Below, one piece after another: positions 1-6,943 of a DNA stretch of 8,102 nucleotides (positions within the stretch are counted from its first letter, which is position 1; each line of letters opens with the position of its first letter). A program made the translations under genes and the position numbers. The stretch lies in contig QIKS01000087.1 of the NCBI GenBank assembly GCA_003233025.1, positions 1-8,102 on the forward strand, in the 5' to 3' direction. The DNA comes from Hellea balneolensis. GTDB taxonomy: Bacteria > Pseudomonadota > Alphaproteobacteria > Caulobacterales > Maricaulaceae. A model generated the notes under the pieces. That model was not told where the DNA came from. It saw nothing but the letters and a program-made list of their open reading frames with translations, and ran no database searches.

Positions 1-2
1 TG

Positions 3-65
3 AAAGAAACCGCATTTGAATATGCATTTGCCCTCAAAATCGCCGAGCATTTCAAAGGTAAATAG
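3..65 (+). CDS. C-terminal end of an unrecognised + strand gene (partial)
   Basis: One frame is open from the left edge to a TAG at 63-65 and reads KETAFEYAFALKIAEHFKGK. It looks like an amphipathic helix ending in a basic tail, as many soluble proteins do. Twenty residues are too few to name a family. The window opens with TG followed by AAA, so the preceding codon could be ATG, but the missing base is outside the window. The frame converges on the minus-strand operon, and the hairpin at 126-145 lies between the two stop codons. The other two + strand frames hit stops within a few codons, which supports this one. That it is coding at all is an inference from the open frame and the convergent layout. 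Confidence 0.4.
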   Translation, partial: KETAFEYAFALKIAEHFKGK

Positions 66-125
66 ATAGTTGCGCAAACCTCCCAAGGAAGACCATGCCT
101 GAAAACAGGGGCCATAAACGACCAA

Positions 126-145
126 CCCCCGCCTATGGGCGGGGG
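126..145. terminator. GC-rich hairpin between convergent genes, probable bidirectional terminator
   Basis: CCCCCGCC at 126-133 is perfectly complementary to GGCGGGGG at 138-145, with a four-base TATG loop. It sits between the stop of the + strand fragment (65) and the stop of the TPR gene (184), where a terminator is expected. Neither side has a clean T-run: the + strand continues AGGGAAATTT and the minus strand TTGGTCGTTT. It may therefore need Rho or act mainly as a 3'-end stabiliser. Confidence 0.5.
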
Positions 146-183
146 AGGGAAATTTACGGCAATATCAACTTAAACGGAAAATT

Positions 184-1695
184 TTAATTTTCGTCTTCCG
201 CCCGATTTTGACGATAAAGAGAATCAAATTCTGCTTTGTAAGGCGTGCAAGTGTCATCGCCAAGTTCAAACCTGCCAGCCAAAAACTCATTGGAATAAGC
301 TTGTCTAATGGCGATAAAGCAACGCTCCTGCTTCACCTTGGCTTGAAAAATACAGCGATCTGTAAACGCCTTTGATTCCGCCCGGATAAAGGATTTCCAT
401 TTGCGCGCATTGCTCGCCTCACGCGAAGATGCCGGCACATTATCAAATGCAGAAACCGCATGGGCACGTAAGGCAGTCCACGGCGCAGCTTTCTTTTCGG
501 TGTCACTCATCAAACAATTGAGCCGATCTTGCCCCGCCGCACTGTCATAACGACAATTGGCAATTAGGCTCCAGGCCTTGCCGCGATCAAAACCGCGTTC
601 CATAGCATTTTTAAAGGCGGCTTCCGCTTTGTCGCATTGCCCATTATTATACAATGCCTCACCCAAATCAGCAAATAATTTGCCTTTACCGGAGCTGGCC
701 GCCGCTTTTTCCAAAATTGGAATAGCCCGCTTATACTCACGCGCTTGGCGCAGCAAATCGGACAATTGAACCAATTTATCAGAAGTTTGCTGGATTTTGC
801 CCGCGTTCATTTCCCGCTCTAAAATTTGAGCTGCCTGATAGGGCATATCATAATAGCTATAATACTGCACAATCCGTTCAAAGTCCTGCGGGGTGGAATA
901 AGCACCGCCGAGATACAACATCTTGCTGACCTCAAAAGCTTCATCCTCACGTCCACCGCTTACCAGCATCGACGCCCATGCATCCCATAATGTCCTGTCT
1001 TCAGGCCAGCGGTTAATCATCTGCTTGACGATATCCGCCTGCTTGGCAGGCATTTCTAAACTGTTAAAGAGGAAATTAAGCAGATCAAAATGCTTGCGCT
1101 CTTTCGGGCTGGCCGTATTAAACCACCGCTCGGCCCAAGGAAGGGCACGCCTATAGCGCTCTGCCTGTACCCAGGCGCTGACCAGCAGATCGATATGTGC
1201 TGGTTTTAATTCCCCACCTGCCCGGTCCCAGTCTTCCAACATTTGCGCCCCGCGAACATATTGCTCATCAACAATGAGCAATTGAGCGATTTGAACCCGT
1301 AAGCCAGAAATTTCATTGGGCAAAAGCCCCCCGGAACCAATCGCATTTTCAAATGCACCAATCGCCTGCTTAAGCTGGCCCAGCTCATAATAACCCTGAC
1401 CCTGCATTTGATATATAATCCCTCTTTCATAAGAACTTATATCTTCCAATGCCAAAGCCTTGTTCGGCTCTGTCAGGGCGGCACTGGTTTGATCTGCCGC
1501 CATAAAATCTTGGGCAGCACTTACCAATGCTCCAGCCTTAGCGCCAAATTGACGCGGCTCTGCCACGGGCGCCTCTTCCTGGGCAAAAGCCGGTGTGACA
1601 TTTGCGCCGATAAAAACACCACCCATAAGAAGGCTCATGGCGGTTGTGGCGATAAGATTGCGCCATTTGCTGTTTTTGTTTTCTTGCCGCTTCAT
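184..1695 (-). CDS. Exported TPR protein, last gene of the TonB operon
   Basis: This 503-residue protein is probably periplasmic. Residues 1-38 form a signal peptide: basic start, hydrophobic stretch at about 18-32, and an AFA cleavage site before QEE. The rest is almost all helical, with TPR-like pairs around residues 86-122 (ending AIGAFENAI) and 341-374 (FADLGEALYNNG then KAEAAFKNAMERG). Degenerate repeats probably fill the region between. All six cysteines (354, 381, 394, 448, 459, 483) lie in the last 150 residues, so the C-terminal part may be disulfide-bonded after export. I chose ATG at 1695 because AAGGAG lies nine bases upstream; the frame also stays open up to a GTG at 1722. TPR proteins commonly close TtpC-type TonB clusters and are thought to be accessory to energy transfer. 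The exact role is not visible here. Confidence 0.85.
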   Translation of the reverse strand: MKRQENKNSKWRNLIATTAMSLLMGGVFIGANVTPAFAQEEAPVAEPRQFGAKAGALVSAAQDFMAADQTSAALTEPNKALALEDISSYERGIIYQMQGQGYYELGQLKQAIGAFENAIGSGGLLPNEISGLRVQIAQLLIVDEQYVRGAQMLEDWDRAGGELKPAHIDLLVSAWVQAERYRRALPWAERWFNTASPKERKHFDLLNFLFNSLEMPAKQADIVKQMINRWPEDRTLWDAWASMLVSGGREDEAFEVSKMLYLGGAYSTPQDFERIVQYYSYYDMPYQAAQILEREMNAGKIQQTSDKLVQLSDLLRQAREYKRAIPILEKAAASSGKGKLFADLGEALYNNGQCDKAEAAFKNAMERGFDRGKAWSLIANCRYDSAAGQDRLNCLMSDTEKKAAPWTALRAHAVSAFDNVPASSREASNARKWKSFIRAESKAFTDRCIFQAKVKQERCFIAIRQAYSNEFLAGRFELGDDTCTPYKAEFDSLYRQNRAEDEN

Positions 1696-1704
1696 TATAC
1701 TCAT

Positions 1705-1710
1705 CTCCTT
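1705..1710 (-). promoter_or_regulatory. Ribosome binding site that decides the TPR gene start
   Basis: AAGGAG on the minus strand lies nine bases before the ATG at 1695-1693. It directly abuts another in-frame ATG at 1704 and lies inside the frame opened by GTG at 1722. Only the 1695 start has usable spacing, and it places the basic signal-peptide n-region (MKRQENK) at the N-terminus. Confidence 0.65.
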
Positions 1711-1765
1711 TGTCGTCGTCACTATATTGCCATTTCAATCAAACATATCTGATTGAGACATATTT

Positions 1766-2395
1766 CTATTCTGGTATCAGCTTGCCGCGTTCATCCATCA
1801 GATTAAACCTAACGGTTGATTCAACTCCCGAACGTGAGACCGCCCGGCCATCAACGATTTTTGGATTATATTTCCAGCGCTGTACGGACCTGACTGTTGC
1901 CCGCTTAAATAAAGACTGGGTGCAAAAAGGCGTCGTCACATTAAAAGGTGCGCCCTCAGGGCTCACGTCAAACCTTACCTTGCAATGTCCGCTTTTTTCA
2001 GCACGCGGCGGCATGGCACCCGGAATACGCACCAAAGGTTGCGCGTCTCTGTCACTCACAGCAATTTTAAAACTTGTCTTGTCAAGCACTGGGGCCTCAA
2101 AATCCGGTATCGCCCCCTCAAGTGAAGCGATTGCCACAGTGGGTTGCGAAGCCTGCTGCCGTTCGATTTGCGGCGGCGGCGGCGGGGTTACGACTTTACG
2201 GACTTTGGTAATAACCGTTTCGCGAACGGCGATTTTAATATCCTCAACTTTGGGATTAATCTCAAAACTGGCTTTTTCACCCTTTTCCTCGGGGACAAAA
2301 TCCCCAGCGATCAACACTTTCATCATAACAAAAAGCGCAAATGTAACAAAGGCTGCAATCAGCGTTCCAGCGATCCAGCGGACAAAAACATTCAT
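1766..2395 (-). CDS. tonB: TonB family energy-transducing protein
   Basis: This 209-residue TonB couples the inner-membrane proton motor to TonB-dependent outer-membrane receptors. One N-terminal membrane helix spans about residues 8-29. A periplasmic linker follows, with a short proline run (71-75) flanked by charged residues. The TonB C-terminal domain is about 119-199: PLVRIPGAMPPRA, then KVRFDVSPEG, then FKRATVRSVQRWKYNPK and VRFNL, which is the classical order. The linker is short and has little of the Pro-Lys/Glu repeats of enterobacterial TonB (about 240 residues). C138 and C158 flank the first strand region of the C-terminal domain and could form a disulfide. The gene starts nine bases after the ExbD stop, and its AGGAGA ribosome site overlaps that stop codon, suggesting coupled translation. 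Confidence 0.93.
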   Translation of the reverse strand: MNVFVRWIAGTLIAAFVTFALFVMMKVLIAGDFVPEEKGEKASFEINPKVEDIKIAVRETVITKVRKVVTPPPPPQIERQQASQPTVAIASLEGAIPDFEAPVLDKTSFKIAVSDRDAQPLVRIPGAMPPRAEKSGHCKVRFDVSPEGAPFNVTTPFCTQSLFKRATVRSVQRWKYNPKIVDGRAVSRSGVESTVRFNLMDERGKLIPE

Positions 2396-2404
2396 GATAG
2401 TCTC

Positions 2405-2800
2405 CTATTCAGTTGAAACTCTGGTTGACACACCCAGATCCGTTAAAATCTCCTGCACACCCATAACCGTGCCTACATTCGCTTCCGTGTCACCAATAAT
2501 AATCGCGGTTGCTTTCGGGTTTTCATCCCGCAAAGCCAAAATCACCGGACGAACTTCATTAAGAGAATAAGGGCGTTTATCGACCCAGACCTCGTCATCA
2601 CTGTTGACCGCGATTAAAATACCTGGCGACCATTCTTCAGCTGTGGTGGCTACAGGTTTGAAAATATCGACACCCGGCGTTTTTACAAACACGGAGGTCA
2701 CGATAAAAAAGATCAACAAAATAAACACCACATCAAGCATAGGCGTCATGTTCAGTTCTGTGTCTTCATCTTGTATATTTACGCGACTACGTCTGGCCAT
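2405..2800 (-). CDS. exbD: ExbD/TolR family proton channel subunit, second copy
   Basis: This 131-residue ExbD homologue has a short cytoplasmic start, one membrane helix at about 19-39 and a periplasmic domain to the end. The helix carries MTPMLDVVFILLIFF with D23 at the position of the essential proton-carrying aspartate of the ExbD/TolR/MotB group. The periplasmic part (about 60-131) has the family's strand-helix pattern, including the PKATAIIIGD segment. It lacks cysteines and the polyproline tract of its neighbour, so the two ExbDs are not recent duplicates. It lies 55 bases after the first exbD, with AAGGTAACAAT before its ATG. The intact D23 argues that it is an active channel subunit, perhaps forming a mixed dimer with the other copy. 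Confidence 0.92.
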   Translation of the reverse strand: MARRSRVNIQDEDTELNMTPMLDVVFILLIFFIVTSVFVKTPGVDIFKPVATTAEEWSPGILIAVNSDDEVWVDKRPYSLNEVRPVILALRDENPKATAIIIGDTEANVGTVMGVQEILTDLGVSTRVSTE

Positions 2801-2855
2801 ATTGTTACCTTATCACATTAATTGTTAAATTGCAAGCCCTAACCAAAAACATCTT

Positions 2856-3272
2856 TTATGAATCTGCTGGGATAATTTCGATCTTCGACTGCAAGCCTCT
2901 GCTGTCAAAATTATCTTTCAGATAAACGAAATTTCCGTGCGTCGCCAATTCATTGACTTTGAGGATAATATTGGCACCGGGCTTGTCCGCCAAAATCCGC
3001 TCTACAGCCAAAGCGACCCGGTCGCATTCCGTTCCGCGCCCATCAACACTGCACTGATTTTTACCGTCAACATAAACGGCGATCGCCGGTTTTGGATTGG
3101 GGTTTTCAGGTTGATCTGGCGGCGGCGGTGGCGGCGGGGTCACATCAATGCCCTGCTCGCTTAAAAATGTCGCCGTCACAATGAAGAAAATCAACATGAT
3201 GAACACGATATCGAGCATTGGTGTCATATCGACATCTGCGTCGTCTTCGCCTTTTCGTAACCGTCTTCTCAT
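2856..3272 (-). CDS. exbD: ExbD/TolR family proton channel subunit with polyproline linker, first copy
   Basis: This 138-residue ExbD homologue has a basic, acidic-patched N-terminus (MRRRLRKGEDDADVD). Its membrane helix at about 17-37 contains MTPMLDIVFIMLIFF, with D21 as the conserved proton-binding aspartate. Seven consecutive prolines (46-52) and further PxP spacing to residue 62 separate the helix from the periplasmic domain, a longer proline tract than TonB's own in this operon. C74 and C83 lie close together at the start of that domain and could pair. The ATG begins two bases after the exbB stop. GGAGG lies inside the last exbB codons, six bases before the start, so translation of the two genes is very likely coupled. 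The domain call is firm; any distinct job relative to the other ExbD is unknown. Confidence 0.92.
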   Translation of the reverse strand: MRRRLRKGEDDADVDMTPMLDIVFIMLIFFIVTATFLSEQGIDVTPPPPPPPDQPENPNPKPAIAVYVDGKNQCSVDGRGTECDRVALAVERILADKPGANIILKVNELATHGNFVYLKDNFDSRGLQSKIEIIPADS

Positions 3273-3274
3273 GA

Positions 3275-3808
3275 CTAACCTCCGATTTCTAAGCTGTCGG
3301 CAAATTGCGCAGTTTCACGTTTACTGCGCCTGTCGAGTTGATTGGAAAAATACAGCCCTGACAAAGCCGAAACCATGCCGGCCATTGTCGGTATCGTCGC
3401 TTTAAAAACGCCGCCAGCCATCAGGCGGGCATTTGACGAGCCAGACAAAGCCATCACATCAAACACCTCAATCATGCCGGTCACCGTGCCGAGCAAGCCG
3501 AGCAAAGGCGCAATAGCAACAAGGGTTTTGATGATCCCGACATTTTGCACGGTTTTAAATTTAACCTGGGAAATCAAATCATCCCGGATTGCCCGTGAAC
3601 GCCAAGAGCGTGTATCTTCGCGGGTTTTCCACTCACTAATCAAGCGCGTTTTTAAGGGCTTATGGGCGAAATAATAGTAGAAGAACCTTTCCATAATGAA
3701 CGTCCACATGACAAATGTAGCGATCATAATAACGAACAATACATTACCGCCCGTTCCTAAAAATTCTTGCAACCCTTCATATGCGATCCTTGGGTTTAGC
3801 CATTCCAT
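3275..3808 (-). CDS. exbB: ExbB/TolQ/MotA family proton channel protein, short form
   Basis: This 177-residue ExbB forms the inner-membrane proton channel with ExbD. Membrane helices are predicted at about 22-45, 92-118 and 130-155. A basic cytoplasmic segment lies between the first two (KTREDTRSWRSRAIRDD region), giving the standard three-helix topology. The family signature is clear: IAPLLGLLGTVTGMIEVFD at 99-117, then MAGGVFKATIPTMAGM at 130-145, whose threonines match the channel-lining positions of ExbB. It is shorter than E. coli ExbB (about 244 residues), which is normal for the second ExbB of TtpC-type clusters. It follows the long ExbB homologue after a 93-base gap holding a strong hairpin, and is tightly coupled to the next exbD. 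Confidence 0.93.
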   Translation of the reverse strand: MEWLNPRIAYEGLQEFLGTGGNVLFVIMIATFVMWTFIMERFFYYYFAHKPLKTRLISEWKTREDTRSWRSRAIRDDLISQVKFKTVQNVGIIKTLVAIAPLLGLLGTVTGMIEVFDVMALSGSSNARLMAGGVFKATIPTMAGMVSALSGLYFSNQLDRRSKRETAQFADSLEIGG

Positions 3809-3868
3809 AACGATACCTATCCTTATTTATGCAGGCCTCAGAACACGAAGCCTTGATCCCAAATGACA

Positions 3869-3893
3869 CGAGCCTGAACCGGGTTCAGGCTCG
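3869..3893 (-). other. Strong intercistronic hairpin between the TtpC-type gene and exbB
   Basis: CGAGCCTGAAC at 3869-3879 pairs perfectly with GTTCAGGCTCG at 3883-3893 across a three-base loop (11 base pairs). It starts nine bases after the TtpC-type stop codon. On the transcribed strand it is followed by TGTCATTTGGGATC, which has no T-run, so full intrinsic termination is unlikely. A role in partial termination, RNA processing or 3'-end protection of the upstream message is more plausible. Confidence 0.65.
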
Positions 3894-3901
3894 CATTTGC
3901 A

Positions 3902-5284
3902 TTAACCGCGACGGCTCTCAACGTGCCGGGCAACAATCCCTGCGGACTGCTCTTCGAGCGTCCCCTGGACACCGCGCGCCATAGAGGCACTAAAGCTGTG
4001 CAAGATCAGGAGCGGAATAGCTGCGATCAAGCCAAGCATGGTGGTCACCAAAGCTTCCGAAATACCGCCAGCCATCAATTGTGGATCGCCTGTGCCGTAA
4101 ATCATCATGGCCTGGAAGGTTTTAATCATCCCTGTAACCGTGCCCAAAAGACCGAGCAATGGCGCAATACCCGCACCAAGTTTGAGGAAGTTAAGCCCCA
4201 TTTCCAATTTAGGTGATTCGCGTAAAATAGCCTCATCAAGCTTCAGCTCGATAATTTCCTCATCCTTATCCTTCGCACCCTCATAAGCCATCATAACGCG
4301 GCCCAAAGGATTTGATTTGGACGGCTGAGCGTTCTTCTTCTGGGCTTTCACCGCAGTAGATGTCAGGAACAATGTCACGATACGGAATAATCCCAAAGCA
4401 ACACCGACAAATAACAGGCCGAGAATAATTTTCCCGATAAACCCGCCTTGCGCAATGCGTTCGCCGACATCTGGAACACGCTCAAACGATTTGAGCAAGC
4501 TGCCGCGTGTCGGATCGATCGGGCCAAAAACCAAATCGCCTGCGCCCGCAGAAGCAACCGCACTGGCCGCCTTGGTCACCGCACCGCCAGGTTGGCGAGG
4601 CAGGGTTGTCAAGGGCAGCACGCCTTCTTCTTGTGTCGCCTCATATTCCAGAAACTCAGCACCGCTTGTTGTAAATACGGCAAAGGGACCGATCCGGGTC
4701 ACTTCAACTTCCGTGCCATCACCAAAATTATTTACCGCTGTGGTAAATGTAGCAACTTGACGCTGATATTGGATTTCTGAAAGCATGGACTGCCAAATCG
4801 CATTGAGCTGATCAGTATCAGGCAATGCTTTTGATTCCGCCACAATACCAAGAACATTGGTACGGGTTGGATATTGCGCCGTAATTAACGAACTGTCCAA
4901 TGTCGCTTTAAACTCACCCGCTTTTGAGCGCGCCAAGCCAAACACTTCACCGAAATCACCTTGAGCGGCCTTTAACTCGGCCTCAAGTCCGCTGATCGTT
5001 GCCTGATTGGCATCAAATGTCCGCTCCACACTCCGTGCTTGACGTTCAAGTCCTGCCAGCTCTGCTTGCTCTGCGGCCAATTTTGACGCCTGCTGGTCAC
5101 GCCTTTGGCGAAACTCGGCCTCCCGGGCTGCGTTTTCAGCGGCTGTCTTTGCCGCATCCGCCCGCACTTGCTGCAGCAAAGTCTCAACTGAAGCGATCTG
5201 TGCTTGCACAGGGCTGGCCATTAATGCCGACATGCCCAAGGCAATGAAGGCGGTTTTTTTGAAAATATTCATAGTTTTACTCAT
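3902..5284 (-). CDS. TtpC-type MotA/TolQ/ExbB protein with signal peptide and periplasmic coiled coil
   Basis: This 460-residue protein joins an exported N-terminal half to an ExbB core. Residues 1-28 are a signal peptide ending SPVQA before QI. Residues about 35-110 are a charged Ala/Glu/Gln/Arg coiled coil, followed by a globular periplasmic part to about 275. The ExbB core has helices at about 281-308, 365-392 and 405-430, with the signature IAPLLGLLGTVTGMIKTF at 373-390 and MAGGISEALVTTMLGL at 404-419. In Vibrio, TtpC is an essential extra subunit of the TonB2 system; this protein has the same layout. Upstream are the DUF3450 genes, downstream the short exbB. GGGGA lies eight bases before the chosen ATG; the alternative ATG four codons later has no clear site. 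Annotation pipelines would probably label it MotA/TolQ/ExbB proton channel family protein. Confidence 0.9.
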   Translation of the reverse strand: MSKTMNIFKKTAFIALGMSALMASPVQAQIASVETLLQQVRADAAKTAAENAAREAEFRQRRDQQASKLAAEQAELAGLERQARSVERTFDANQATISGLEAELKAAQGDFGEVFGLARSKAGEFKATLDSSLITAQYPTRTNVLGIVAESKALPDTDQLNAIWQSMLSEIQYQRQVATFTTAVNNFGDGTEVEVTRIGPFAVFTTSGAEFLEYEATQEEGVLPLTTLPRQPGGAVTKAASAVASAGAGDLVFGPIDPTRGSLLKSFERVPDVGERIAQGGFIGKIILGLLFVGVALGLFRIVTLFLTSTAVKAQKKNAQPSKSNPLGRVMMAYEGAKDKDEEIIELKLDEAILRESPKLEMGLNFLKLGAGIAPLLGLLGTVTGMIKTFQAMMIYGTGDPQLMAGGISEALVTTMLGLIAAIPLLILHSFSASMARGVQGTLEEQSAGIVARHVESRRG

Positions 5285-5301
5285 CTGTCTAATCCCCAGT
5301 T

Positions 5302-6063
5302 TTAATTTGATCCAACCAGTGGAGCCATCACCAATTTTGGCGCAGCCTCACCTTTAGCAACCCGAATGGCCTGGCGAATTTCCAACGCCCTATTGCCGTT
5401 CACAGGTTCCCAGGATTTTGTTATTCTGTCATAATAGGCAATCTCTGACTCGTCCTTGGTCATATAAACCAGGGCAACCCGGCCATAACGCAGGAAATTA
5501 ACCTTCATGCCTGCGCGTGTCGGATGACCGCCCTCATAACTGTCCAAACCCTGGCCGTATGAGACCTCGATCTTAAACGCGTTAAGCACCTGACGATATT
5601 GCTCCGCCGGAGATACATTTGGATTGGCCATAACTTGCTTTAACCGCTTAATGCGCGCCCGGCGCTCTTCAAGCAAAAACGGGATATCGGCTTCGATCGA
5701 ATCCTCAATCGCCGCTGTCATCCTGAGCATCATCGGGGCCATGCCCTGCTTGATCGCTTCAACAGTACCAAGTTGGCGATTTAGGGACGTGATTTCCGCA
5801 TTCTGTGATTCCAGATATATATCCTGCTGATCGACGAACAAACGGATATTGTCTTTTTGCTGCAACACGGCCCGAAACTCACGCACCATGCTATCGGCTT
5901 CATCATCAAGTCCCGCTACGCGGTCCTGTGATGCAGCACTGGCCGCGGTTGAGTTTTTCGCCGTCCTCAGGGCATTCTCCAACTGTGCCTGAGCGGGCAC
6001 TGAGAATATCAATGCGGCTGCTCCTGCAAGTAATAAATGCTTGGCAATTGAATATTTCGACAT
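5302..6063 (-). CDS. DUF3450 family periplasmic protein, second copy
   Basis: This 253-residue protein matches the DUF3450 family (usually about 250-260 residues), which is typically encoded next to TtpC-type ExbB genes. Residues 1-26 are a signal peptide ending VPAQA before QLE. A coiled coil spans about 45-145, containing the family's LPFLLEERRARIKRL-like stretch (here DIPFLLEERRARIKRL at 126-141). A C-terminal strand-rich part holds FKIEVSYGQGLDSYEG (163-178), LRYGRVALVY (191-200) and ALEIRQAIRVAKG (226-238). The start is placed at ATG 6063, preceded by GGAAGGA. The frame remains open for 33 more codons upstream, but that stretch crosses a hairpin and would bury the signal peptide. It ends 17 bases before the TtpC-type start. 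The biochemical function of DUF3450 is not established; a periplasmic partner of the TtpC extension is an inference from context. Confidence 0.88.
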   Translation of the reverse strand: MSKYSIAKHLLLAGAAALIFSVPAQAQLENALRTAKNSTAASAASQDRVAGLDDEADSMVREFRAVLQQKDNIRLFVDQQDIYLESQNAEITSLNRQLGTVEAIKQGMAPMMLRMTAAIEDSIEADIPFLLEERRARIKRLKQVMANPNVSPAEQYRQVLNAFKIEVSYGQGLDSYEGGHPTRAGMKVNFLRYGRVALVYMTKDESEIAYYDRITKSWEPVNGNRALEIRQAIRVAKGEAAPKLVMAPLVGSN

Positions 6064-6124
6064 GTCTTCCTTCCGATTTACTTTCACCATATGAACCCCA
6101 CAGACCATCCGCGGCGTATCTTCA

Positions 6125-6159
6125 GGCGGCGTCATGCCGCCCCTTAAGCCAATTTGGCT
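6125..6159 (-). other. Two adjacent hairpins between the DUF3450 genes
   Basis: AGCCA (6147-6151) pairs with TGGCT (6155-6159), and GGCGGC (6125-6130) pairs with GCCGCC (6136-6141) around a five-base loop. They fill much of the 107-base gap after the first DUF3450 stop. The transcribed strand has no T-run after either, so they are more likely processing or stability elements than a full terminator. Confidence 0.45.
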
Positions 6160-6170
6160 CAAATTTTAAC

Positions 6171-6935
6171 TTAAGGCATAGATTGGACAGGCGCGATAAC
6201 GACACCTGGCGCAACTTCACCCCTAGAAACCCGTATTGCTCTGCGGATTTCAACAATTTTTCCACCCGGCAAATCGTCTACCCATTCACCTTGGCCCAAA
6301 TCATAGCGCAACGCCCCGCTGCCATCCGTATTGATGTAAACCAGGGCCGTCCTGCCATATCTTAAATAATCACCGTCAAAAATTTCAACAGGAATGCCGG
6401 TGTTTTCGTTAACAATAACAACGCCGTCTTCGTCTTGTTCAAACCGGTCATCCCCTTCGCGCAATGTTGGCGCGGTTGGGTGATTGCCAGAATAACCTTC
6501 CAGCCCCTGGCCGTAATTCACCTCAATCTTATAGACGTCCAGCGCCTTTCTGTATTTGGCACCAACGGTCGCATTTTCATCTTCAACCAATTCCCTCAAA
6601 GATTGAAGCCGCGCCAAACGCGTATCCATCTTAAAGGGATAATCTGCCTTGATTTGGATTTCTATGGCTGCGGTCATTTTTTCAATCATCGGGCCGATAG
6701 ACGCTTTCGTGTCGTCCAGGCCATCAAGTTGCGCCGTCAACGCCGCAATCCGAAGTTCTTGGCCGGCCAAGAAAACCTGTTGCTGGGCAAGACTGATTTT
6801 TTGATCCGCAACTTGTTGAAGCAAAATATGATAGGCCGCCTCATTCGCATTTTCCGCCTGGGCGTTCGCTGTCACCGCACCAAAGCATATGACACCACAT
6901 GCCAAAAACACGCTCACATTTGAAGGAAATCTCAC
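6171..6935 (-). CDS. DUF3450 family periplasmic protein, first copy, with acidic insertion
   Basis: This protein of about 254 residues is a diverged paralogue of the next gene. Residues 1-25 are a signal peptide ending VTANA before QAE. A coiled coil covers about 35-115. The C-terminal half keeps the shared landmarks YKIEVNYGQGLEGYSGNHPT (135-154), LRYGRTALVY (191-200) and IVEIRRAIRVSRGEVAPG (227-244). Between HPT and LRYGR it has 36 residues where the paralogue has 8. The extra part is rich in Asp/Glu and probably an added beta hairpin or loop. Three alternative starts stand in a row (GTG 6941, TTG 6938, GTG 6935). I chose GTG 6935 because GGGAG lies eight bases away. It is the first operon gene after the promoter region. 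Family membership is fairly sure; function is unknown. Confidence 0.85.
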   Translation of the reverse strand: MRFPSNVSVFLACGVICFGAVTANAQAENANEAAYHILLQQVADQKISLAQQQVFLAGQELRIAALTAQLDGLDDTKASIGPMIEKMTAAIEIQIKADYPFKMDTRLARLQSLRELVEDENATVGAKYRKALDVYKIEVNYGQGLEGYSGNHPTAPTLREGDDRFEQDEDGVVIVNENTGIPVEIFDGDYLRYGRTALVYINTDGSGALRYDLGQGEWVDDLPGGKIVEIRRAIRVSRGEVAPGVVIAPVQSMP

Positions 6936-6943
6936 CAACACAA

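Noticed and set aside
1696..1722. Nine-codon upstream extension of the TPR gene from GTG 1722
   Set aside because: The AAGGAG ribosome site lies inside this extension at correct spacing for ATG 1695.
1710..2570. 286-codon + strand open frame opposite tonB and exbD
   Set aside because: It is a low-complexity Ser/Thr/Ile-rich shadow of two clearly recognisable minus-strand genes, with no ribosome site and no family resemblance.
3116..3140. GGC/GGT-rich repeat-like tract, with a similar one near 2170-2187
   Set aside because: These are the proline-codon runs of ExbD and TonB read on the other strand, not DNA repeat elements.
2405..3808. Reading the motor genes as tolQ/tolR or motA/motB
   Set aside because: The neighbours are TonB, a TtpC-type protein and DUF3450. 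There is no tolA, tolB, pal or peptidoglycan-binding OmpA-like domain, so the Ton assignment is better.
6064..6162. 33-codon upstream extension of the second DUF3450 gene
   Set aside because: It would place a hydrophilic segment before the signal peptide and cross a GC hairpin. ATG 6063 has a good GGAAGGA site directly upstream.
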